Of a stretch of 7,723 nt of DNA, positions 1 through 6,303 are shown one piece after another (within the stretch, counting starts at the first letter, position 1; every line of letters starts with the position of its first letter). Location: assembly GCA_964535545.1 (NCBI GenBank), contig CAZHUT010000038.1, positions 1 through 7,723 of the forward strand. The letters run 5' to 3'. The notes beneath the pieces are model-generated. The model had not been told where the DNA came from. It saw only the letters and a list, made by a program, of their open reading frames with translations, and ran no database searches. Position numbers and translations under genes: made by a program. Source of the DNA: DALYCO01 sp964535545 (GTDB taxonomy: Bacteria; Patescibacteriota; Minisyncoccia; Phycocordibacterales; UBA9973).

Positions 1-1
1 C

Positions 2-670
2 CGTCCAGAAGAAGACATGCCATACATGGCAGATGGTACTCCAGTAGATGTGATCCTCACACCGATGGGCGTGCCTTCACGTATGAACCTCGGACAGATT
101 TTGGAAATGCACTTGGGTCTTGCTGCTGAAACATTGGGCTACCAGGCTATTGTTCCATCATTCTCAAGCGCAACTGAACAGGAAATCCGCGGTGAATTGG
201 TCAAGGCTGGTCTCCCGGAACATGGCCGCGTACAGCTCTACGATGGACGAACAGGTGAAGCATTTGAACAGGAAGTAGCCGTCGGTATCATGCACGTCTT
301 GAAACTTCACCACATGGTGGAAGACAAGCTCCACATGCGATCGATTGGTCCATATAGTCTCATTACGCAGCAGCCATTGGGTGGTAAAGCTCAAGGAGGA
401 GGTCAGCGTTTCGGAGAAATGGAAGTGTGGGCTCTCGAAGGTTACGGTGCTGCGCACACACTCCGAGAAATGCTCACGATCAAGTCAGACGATATTAACG
501 GACGTTCAGCGACATTCGATTCCATCATCAAGGGTGAAAAGATCAAGTCTCCGAACGCGCCAGCGTCATTCTCAGTTATGTTGAATTATCTCCGCGGTCT
601 TGCACTCGATGTAGACCTCCGCGGCGACAGTATGGTCGAAGAAGCTAATGAAGAAGGGGATGAAGAATAA
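2..670 (+). CDS. rpoB: DNA-directed RNA polymerase subunit beta, C-terminal part (5' end outside window)
   Basis: This is the last 222 codons of the RNA polymerase beta subunit; the frame is open to the left edge, so the first ATG at 17 is internal. Beta forms one side of the active-centre cleft of the cytoplasmic core enzyme. Visible family blocks are the EDMPY and GVPSRMNLGQILE segment (near residues 4-35), LYDGRTGEAFEQ (about 79-90), the SYSLITQQPLGGKAQ-like block (about 118-132, here starting GPYSL), GQRFGEMEVWALEGYGAAHTL and KSDDINGR. These make up the C-terminal clamp and the beta-prime interface. The stretch after MHLG is short and lacks the longer insertion of E. coli RpoB. The protein ends in an acidic tail (EEANEEGDEE). 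One oddity is GGKAQ followed by Gly (codon 395-397), where most bacteria have Phe. rpoC follows after 26 nt, the usual rpoBC order, so co-transcription is expected. Identification is secure. Confidence 0.98.
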   Translation, partial: RPEEDMPYMADGTPVDVILTPMGVPSRMNLGQILEMHLGLAAETLGYQAIVPSFSSATEQEIRGELVKAGLPEHGRVQLYDGRTGEAFEQEVAVGIMHVLKLHHMVEDKLHMRSIGPYSLITQQPLGGKAQGGGQRFGEMEVWALEGYGAAHTLREMLTIKSDDINGRSATFDSIIKGEKIKSPNAPASFSVMLNYLRGLALDVDLRGDSMVEEANEEGDEE

Positions 671-696
671 TATTCGTAATTCTCTAATACATATAT

Positions 697-3600
697 ATGA
701 GCAACAAAACAATTGATACAACAGGATTTGATGAAATCGTTCTCAAGCTTGCGTCACCAGACCGAATCCGCGAATGGTCATACGGTGAAGTGACAAAGCC
801 AGAAACGATCAACTACCGAACCGGCCGTTCAGAACGCGGCGGTCTCTTCGATGAACGAATCTTCGGACCAGAAAAAGACTATGAATGTTACTGCGGAAAG
901 TACCGACGCATTCGCTACAAGGATATTGTCTGTGAAAAATGTGGAGTGGAAGTCACTCGCTCAATCGTTCGACGCGAACGCATGGGTCATATTGAACTCG
1001 CTTCACCTGTAGCACACATTTGGTTCTTGAAGGGCGTACCATCACGCATGTCAGTCCTCATGAACATTCCAGTTGGTGAACTTGAAAAAGTTATTTACTT
1101 TGCTGGCTACATCATCACTAAAGTTCACGAATCTGAAAAAGAAGAAGTGATCAAGAGCCTTGAAAGCGAATACAAGTCAAAGATGAAGTCAGTCGCTGAC
1201 GAAGAGACAAAAGAAAAGTTGAAGACGCTCCTTTCAAGTACAAAGAAAGAAATTGCTGAAATCTACGAAGGCAAGGTTTTGAACGAAATTTCATATCACC
1301 ACTTCTCATTGAAGTACGGTACTTGTTTCGAAGCATCGATCGGTGCTGAAGCTATCTACACGCTCTTCAAAAATATCGATCTTGAAAAGTTGAAGAAGAT
1401 CACTGAAGCTTCACTTGAAAAGGCAAGCTCACTCGAAAAGGAAAAGCTCGAGAAGCGTGTTGCATTGATCCGCTCAATGATTCACGCAAACATTCGTCCT
1501 GAATGGATGTTCCTCACAGTCATTCCAGTTATTCCTCCAGCATTGCGACCAATGGTTGCGCTTGATGGCGGACGACATGCGACATCTGATGTGAACGACC
1601 TTTACCGACGCGTGATCAACCGAAACAACCGTCTCAAGAAATTGAAGGAAATCGGCGCGCCAGATGTTATCTTGCGTAACGAAAAGCGTATTCTTCAGGA
1701 AGCGATCGATGCGCTCATCGATAACTCAATTGCATCTCAGAACGACGCACAGGCAATGTCACAGTCACAGCGCCGTGCCCTCAAGTCTCTCTCAGACAAC
1801 TTGAAATCAAAGCAAGGTTTGTTCCGACAGAACTTGCTCGGTAAGCGTGTGGACTATTCAGGACGTTCAGTTATCGTCGTCGGTCCTACATTGAAACTCA
1901 ACCAGTGCGGACTTCCAAAGCACATGGCATTGGAACTCTTCCGCCCATTCGTTATCTCAAAAGTATTGTCACAGGAATTGGCATTCAACATCCGCGGAGC
2001 TAACAAGCTCATCGAAGAAGGCGTGCCAGAAGTGTGGGCAATTCTCGAAGAAGTGATTCAGGGCAAGTACGTTCTCTTGAACCGTGCTCCAACCTTGCAC
2101 CGTCTCGGTATTCAGGCATTCAACCCGATCTTGATCGAAGGTAACGCTATCCAGGTGCACCCGCTCGTGTGTTCAGCCTTCAACGCTGACTTCGACGGTG
2201 ACCAAATGGCCGTATACGTTCCGCTCGGTGATGAAGCTCAAGCAGAAGCTCGTGAACTCATGGCTTCAAACAAGAACCTCTTGAAACCACAGTCAGGTGA
2301 ACCGATTGTAAACCCATCACAGGACATCATTCTTGGTTGTTTCTGGATGACCAAAATGATCGAAGGTGAAAAAGGTGAGGGTATGATGTTCTCATCTCCA
2401 AACCAGGCGATTACAACATATGACTTCGGTGCAGTTTCATTCCGCGCGAAGATCAAGGTGCTCGGTACTGAAAAGGAAAAGTACGCTCAGTTCGAAGGTA
2501 AGCCTTTCGAAACAACTGTCGGACGAATCCTCTTCAACTCAGTGCTTCCTGACGATTTCCCATTCTTGAATGAAGAAATCACGAAGAAGCGTATGTCTAC
2601 GCTCGTAGATGATTTGATTTTGAAGCACGGCATCGATGGTACTCCAGCAGTGCTCGACAAGATCAAGGCATTCGGTTACAAGTACGCGACAAAATCAGGT
2701 ACAACCTTCGGTATGGATAACGTTAAAGTTCCTGAAGGCAAGAAGGCAGTTATCGCTGCTGCTCGAAAGGAAGAAGAAGTCATCAACGGTCAATACAACG
2801 ATGGTCTCCTCTCACACGACGAAAAATACCAGAAGGTTATCGAAGTCTGGGAACGTGCAAAGAAAGAAGTTGAAAAACTCATTCCTGAAACACTCGGTAA
2901 GGCAGGTTCAGTGTATGACATGGTTACGTCTGGTGCCCGCGGTACAATCGGACAGGTTACTCAGATGGCTGGTATGAAAGGTTTGATCATCAACACCCAG
3001 GGACGAACGATTGATTTCCCGGTTATTCCATCATACAAAGAAGGTCTCTCTCCAATTGAATACTTCATTATTACCCACGGTTCACGTAAAGGTCTCGCCG
3101 ACACGGCGTTGAACACAGCGAAAGCCGGTTACCTTACTCGACGTCTCGTAGACGTTTCTCAGGATGTGGTAATCACTGAAGAAGATTGTGGAACAAAGGA
3201 AGGCAAGTGGGCTACTGCAGACAACGTGCTCGGTATTGAAATCCCTCTTGCGAAAAATCTCCGTGGCCGTGTACTTGCTGCTGATTTGAAAGATGAAAAG
3301 GGTACAACACTCTACAAGCGTGGCACACTCCTTACTCGTGAAGATGCAAACAAGATTCAGAAGCTCGGTATTGAAAAAGCATACATTCGCACACCATTAA
3401 CATGTAAGACAGCGCACGGTCTCTGCCAGATGTGTTACGGTCTTGATCTTGGACGCAACAAGCTCGTTGATCAGGGTGAAGCAGTCGGTATCATTGCAGC
3501 TCAGGCTATCGGTGAACCAGGTACTCAGTTGACACTTCGAACGTTCCACGCCGGTGGTGTGGCACAGTTGGATATTACAGCCGGTTTGCCTCGTGTCGAA

Positions 3601-4356
3601 GAAATCTTCGAACGACGCATTCCAAAGAATCCTGCAGTCATCGCGCATGCAGCCGGTGAAGTGCTTGAAATCAAAGTAGAAGGAAAGGAAAAGACAATTA
3701 TCGTATTGAACGATACTAAGGGCGACAAGAAATCAAATACTGTCGAATACCCAGTTCCATTCCGCCGAACTCCTCAGGTCAAGGCAGGCGACCGACTCTA
3801 CGCCGGTCAGATCCTTACTGACGGTTCTGCAGACATCGCTGAAATCTTCAAGTACGGCACTCCTGAACTCGCAGAAGAATACATCATCCGCGAAATCAAC
3901 AAAGTCTATGAACTTCAGTCTGCATCAATCTCACGCAAGCACATCGAAATCATCATCCGACAGATGTTCTCACGCAAGCGCATCAAGCATCCTGGTTCGT
4001 CAGAATTTTCACCGGGCGAAATTGTTGAAGCAGTTGAACTCGCTGAAGAAAATGCTCGCATTCGCGAAGAAGGCGGTGAAGAAGCAAAAGCTGAATCACT
4101 CGTTCTCGGTATCTCAGAAACATCCCTCACAACAAAGAGCTGGCTCTCAGCTGCGTCATTCCAGAACACCAACCGAGTGCTCATCACCAACGCAGTTCGC
4201 GGCGGTATCGATCGTCTCCGCGGTCTCAAGGAAAACGTTATCATTGGCCGCTTGATCCCAGCTGGTACTGGCTTCCGTGGTCCAATTGATCCAGTTGTTG
4301 AAGAAAAAGCTGAACCAAAAGCAGCAAAGCCAGAAATGGCAAAGGTGCAGGAATAA
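697..4356 (+). CDS. rpoC: DNA-directed RNA polymerase subunit beta-prime, complete
   Basis: This is the catalytic beta-prime subunit of RNA polymerase, 1219 aa. That is close to the compact Bacillus-type length and shorter than the roughly 1400 aa of E. coli, so a large trigger-loop insertion is absent. In order: N-terminal zinc site with C64, C66, C79 and C82; clamp coiled coil with DGGRHATSDVNDLYRR (290-305); lid/rudder and switch region with GKRVDYSGRS (382-391); the Mg-binding NADFDGDQM at 496-504 (D498, D500, D502); bridge helix around 783-817; second zinc site C831, C903, C910, C913; trigger helix with L947, R948, H951 in the TLRTFH block. The position equivalent to E. coli Met932 is Leu. 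The tail after about residue 1195 is Glu/Lys/Ala-rich and probably disordered. The start is chosen because family homology begins directly after it; no Shine-Dalgarno is present upstream. Codon choice is very restricted (no CTG, CTA, CGG, AGA, AGG or GGG), as in a highly expressed gene. Confidence 0.99.
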   Translation: MSNKTIDTTGFDEIVLKLASPDRIREWSYGEVTKPETINYRTGRSERGGLFDERIFGPEKDYECYCGKYRRIRYKDIVCEKCGVEVTRSIVRRERMGHIELASPVAHIWFLKGVPSRMSVLMNIPVGELEKVIYFAGYIITKVHESEKEEVIKSLESEYKSKMKSVADEETKEKLKTLLSSTKKEIAEIYEGKVLNEISYHHFSLKYGTCFEASIGAEAIYTLFKNIDLEKLKKITEASLEKASSLEKEKLEKRVALIRSMIHANIRPEWMFLTVIPVIPPALRPMVALDGGRHATSDVNDLYRRVINRNNRLKKLKEIGAPDVILRNEKRILQEAIDALIDNSIASQNDAQAMSQSQRRALKSLSDNLKSKQGLFRQNLLGKRVDYSGRSVIVVGPTLKLNQCGLPKHMALELFRPFVISKVLSQELAFNIRGANKLIEEGVPEVWAILEEVIQGKYVLLNRAPTLHRLGIQAFNPILIEGNAIQVHPLVCSAFNADFDGDQMAVYVPLGDEAQAEARELMASNKNLLKPQSGEPIVNPSQDIILGCFWMTKMIEGEKGEGMMFSSPNQAITTYDFGAVSFRAKIKVLGTEKEKYAQFEGKPFETTVGRILFNSVLPDDFPFLNEEITKKRMSTLVDDLILKHGIDGTPAVLDKIKAFGYKYATKSGTTFGMDNVKVPEGKKAVIAAARKEEEVINGQYNDGLLSHDEKYQKVIEVWERAKKEVEKLIPETLGKAGSVYDMVTSGARGTIGQVTQMAGMKGLIINTQGRTIDFPVIPSYKEGLSPIEYFIITHGSRKGLADTALNTAKAGYLTRRLVDVSQDVVITEEDCGTKEGKWATADNVLGIEIPLAKNLRGRVLAADLKDEKGTTLYKRGTLLTREDANKIQKLGIEKAYIRTPLTCKTAHGLCQMCYGLDLGRNKLVDQGEAVGIIAAQAIGEPGTQLTLRTFHAGGVAQLDITAGLPRVEEIFERRIPKNPAVIAHAAGEVLEIKVEGKEKTIIVLNDTKGDKKSNTVEYPVPFRRTPQVKAGDRLYAGQILTDGSADIAEIFKYGTPELAEEYIIREINKVYELQSASISRKHIEIIIRQMFSRKRIKHPGSSEFSPGEIVEAVELAEENARIREEGGEEAKAESLVLGISETSLTTKSWLSAASFQNTNRVLITNAVRGGIDRLRGLKENVIIGRLIPAGTGFRGPIDPVVEEKAEPKAAKPEMAKVQE

Positions 4357-4361
4357 TACAT

Positions 4362-4394
4362 AGGTAGCAAATGTATATTAAACATTTGCTACCT
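4362..4394 (+). terminator. Perfect 13-bp hairpin just after rpoC, terminator-like but without U-tract
   Basis: Bases 4362-4374 pair without mismatch with 4382-4394, leaving a 7-nt A/T loop (4375-4381). The hairpin starts 5 nt after the rpoC stop codon, where a rpoBC terminator or 3'-end-stabilising stem would sit. Only two T residues follow it, so it is not a textbook intrinsic terminator on the + strand, and there is no T-run on the other strand either. It could terminate weakly, protect the rpoBC mRNA 3' end, or mark an RNase processing site while letting some transcription run into dnaG. Its right arm can also pair with 4505-4518, so it may be one half of a two-state switch. The hairpin itself is certain; its function is inferred. 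Confidence 0.5.
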
Positions 4395-4518
4395 TGATGC
4401 CTTCGGCCCGCATGCCGTCCAAAGCCTGCGGAACTCGGCACCCGCTACGCGGGCTGCCTCAGACAGGTCCTCGGCATTGGCCAACATGCAGGCCTCCGGC
4501 TTCCGTAAGCAAAACTGT
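4382..4518. repeat. GC-rich nested inverted-repeat element in the rpoC-dnaG gap
   Basis: This 182-nt gap holds no convincing gene. Within it, 71 of the 102 bases at 4399-4500 are G or C, far above the surrounding coding sequence. The outer arms 4382-4392 and 4505-4518 pair (11 pairs with small bulges). The next arms, 4399-4413 and 4486-4500, match at 11 of 15 positions. Inside lie ATGCCG (4412-4417) against CGGCAT (4472-4477), CCTG (4425-4428) against CAGG (4464-4467), and a compact stem GGCA-CCCGC / GCGGG-TGCC around a TAC loop (4437-4458, one bulged C). TTGGCCAA (4477-4484) is a perfect palindrome. The pairing is seen directly. Whether this is a folded RNA, an attenuator, or a MITE/REP-like inserted repeat is inference; no target-site duplication is obvious. 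Confidence 0.55.
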
Positions 4519-4538
4519 AGTGCGCAAAAAATTCAATC

Positions 4539-6251
4539 ATGGCAAACACAAACGTTGAACAAATCAAAGAACGGCTTTCGATCAATGATGTGCTTTCGAC
4601 GTACATAAAAGTGGAAAAATCGGGCATCAACTACAAAGCAAAGTGCCCATTCCATAACGAAAAGACGGCGTCATTCTATATTTCTCCGGCCCGAGGCAGT
4701 TATTATTGCTTCGGCTGTGGAGCAAAGGGTGACATCTTTTCGTTTGTGCAGGCCTATGAAGGACTCGATTTCAAGGGGGCGCTGAAGCTTCTAGCAGAAC
4801 GGGCCGGAGTACCGCTGACGGGATTCAAACCAGAAAACACCGATGAGAAGGAAAAGCTCTTTGCAGTTATGGAAGCGGCGACGCAGTACTACGAAGAAGA
4901 GCTGACCAAACATCCGGAAGTAAAAAAATATTTATATGACCGCGGCCTGACTGACGAAACTATCAGTTCATTCCGAATCGGTTTTGCGCCGGATGATTGG
5001 CGGGCTCTCTCAACCTATCTCATCAAGAAAAAATTTCCTGAAATCGTTGTTGAAAAGGCCGGTCTGATCAAGCGCTCAGAAAAATCAGTGTATGATCGTT
5101 TCCGCAATCGCGCCATGTTTCCGATCTTCGACTCCACGGGACGAGTCATCGCATTCTCCGGACGAACGATGATCGCCGATGATGCAACGCCAAAATACCT
5201 GAACAGTCCGGATACGCCGCTCTTCGACAAATCTTCTGCGCTCTACGGCATTGACCGAGCGAAAGAAGCGATTCGCAAGAAAGATTATGCAATTGTGGTT
5301 GAAGGTCAGTTTGACCTGCTCCTTTCCCACCAAGCAGGGATCTTGAATACTGTGGCAGCATCAGGAACGGCGCTGTCAGATAGCGTGCCAAGCGGGGATA
5401 GAGGAGTGACCAATCTGCAATTACTTGCGCGTTTCTCAAAAAATCTGCTGTTTGGTTTTGATGGCGACAAAGCGGGAATCAATGCGGCCTATCGAGGCTC
5501 GCTCCTCGCACTCGGTCTCGGCATGGATGTGAAAGTTGCCAAACTCCCAACAGGAAAAGATCCTGCAGATGTGATCCGGGAAAACAAAGAAGCATGGATA
5601 AAGATTTTGAAATCAACAGAACCGGCAGTGATATTCTTTGCCCAGCATCTAGTTGAAACGACCACAGATGTCCGCGAGCGGATTAAGCTCATTCAGAAAT
5701 TGGTTTTGCCGCTGATAGCAAAAATCCCAAGTGCCTTGGTTCGTGAGCATTCGTTGGCAGAAGTGCAGAAGATTACCGGCACATCAGTCGAAGCGCTCAG
5801 GACAGATTTGCAGACATTCGAAAAGGAAAACAAGAATACTGCGCCATTAGCCGAAAAGACTGATTCAACCGAACGCAAATTTACTCTGGCTGAACGCCTG
5901 TACGGAATCGTCTTCTGGCAGGAAGGTGCAACGGAACCGCTCGTTTCTCCGTCAGTATTGGAGGACAAGCTCAAAACAGCTCTGGCTGACCGCGCCCTGC
6001 TTGTCCGCGACACCGCCCTCGAACATAAGGATGAATTGATATTCGAAGCAGAAGCAAGTTTCGGTTCCGACAAAAATTTAGAACAAGAATTCGACCTTTT
6101 GGCCCGACAGCTCCAGGTTCGAGAGCTAAAGCGGAGTCTAGAAGAATTATCCAGACGCATTCGTGACGGAGAACAGGAAGGAAAGGATGTCAGCGAACTC
6201 CTGACTGAAGTGAAAGAAAAAACCGCCATACTCCACACCTTGGAATCCTAG
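4539..6251 (+). CDS. dnaG: DNA primase, complete
   Basis: DnaG makes the RNA primers for leading- and lagging-strand DNA synthesis at the replication fork, working with the DnaB helicase. The 570-aa product has the full bacterial layout. An N-terminal CHC2 zinc-binding domain has C36, H39, C57 and C60 (FGCGAKGDIFSF follows). The RNA-polymerase-like basic block RFRNRAMFPI lies at 187-196, with FSGRT just after it. The TOPRIM catalytic core has the glutamate in VVEGQFD (E255), FGFDGDKAG with D308 and D310, and GKDPAD with D341 and D344 as metal ligands. The charged, helical C-terminal part (about 440-570) fits the helicase-binding domain but is too divergent to subdivide. About nine extra residues (near 280-292) lie inside the TOPRIM fold compared with E. 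coli. The start is set by the usual IKERLSINDVLSTYIKV beginning. There is no Shine-Dalgarno and no clear own promoter. Codon use is looser than in rpoC (CTG, CTA, CGG, AGG, GGG and ATA all occur), fitting lower expression. Confidence 0.98.
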   Translation: MANTNVEQIKERLSINDVLSTYIKVEKSGINYKAKCPFHNEKTASFYISPARGSYYCFGCGAKGDIFSFVQAYEGLDFKGALKLLAERAGVPLTGFKPENTDEKEKLFAVMEAATQYYEEELTKHPEVKKYLYDRGLTDETISSFRIGFAPDDWRALSTYLIKKKFPEIVVEKAGLIKRSEKSVYDRFRNRAMFPIFDSTGRVIAFSGRTMIADDATPKYLNSPDTPLFDKSSALYGIDRAKEAIRKKDYAIVVEGQFDLLLSHQAGILNTVAASGTALSDSVPSGDRGVTNLQLLARFSKNLLFGFDGDKAGINAAYRGSLLALGLGMDVKVAKLPTGKDPADVIRENKEAWIKILKSTEPAVIFFAQHLVETTTDVRERIKLIQKLVLPLIAKIPSALVREHSLAEVQKITGTSVEALRTDLQTFEKENKNTAPLAEKTDSTERKFTLAERLYGIVFWQEGATEPLVSPSVLEDKLKTALADRALLVRDTALEHKDELIFEAEASFGSDKNLEQEFDLLARQLQVRELKRSLEELSRRIRDGEQEGKDVSELLTEVKEKTAILHTLES

Positions 6252-6280
6252 ATCTGGAATATTAGCCAAGAACACGTTAT

Positions 6281-6286
6281 TATACT
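6281..6286 (+). promoter_or_regulatory. Probable -10 box of an rpoD promoter
   Basis: TATACT (5 of 6 against TATAAT) sits in the 52-nt dnaG-rpoD gap. Normal spacing puts the transcription start near 6291-6293, giving a leader of only about 11-13 nt before the rpoD ATG. No good -35 box is found at 16-18 bp upstream (the region reads A/T-rich around 6257-6263). This is therefore a candidate, not a firm promoter; rpoD may also be read from upstream of dnaG. Confidence 0.4.
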
Positions 6287-6303
6287 AAGCAGTTCACACA
6301 TCT

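Noticed and set aside
392..403. Strong Shine-Dalgarno-like AGGAGG in rpoB
   Set aside because: It encodes conserved Gly-Gly codons of the GGKAQ block and is not followed by a start of a supported gene.
3915..4385. 156-codon open frame on the minus strand over the rpoC 3' end
   Set aside because: It lies antisense to highly conserved rpoC sequence, has a Ser/Arg-rich composition typical of a shadow frame, and shows no recognisable domain.
4399..4500. tRNA or other known RNA gene in the GC-rich gap
   Set aside because: No cloverleaf, no T-loop motif and no CCA end could be found; the fold is a nested hairpin.
4445..4630. 61-codon minus-strand frame covering the rpoC-dnaG gap and the start of dnaG
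   Set aside because: Half of it is antisense to the conserved DnaG zinc-domain coding region, and no family resemblance is visible.
5693..6238. 181-codon open frame on the minus strand over the dnaG C-terminal region
   Set aside because: It is antisense to dnaG and very rich in Ser and Arg, as expected from reverse reading of Glu- and Leu-rich helical codons. No promoter or start signal was seen.
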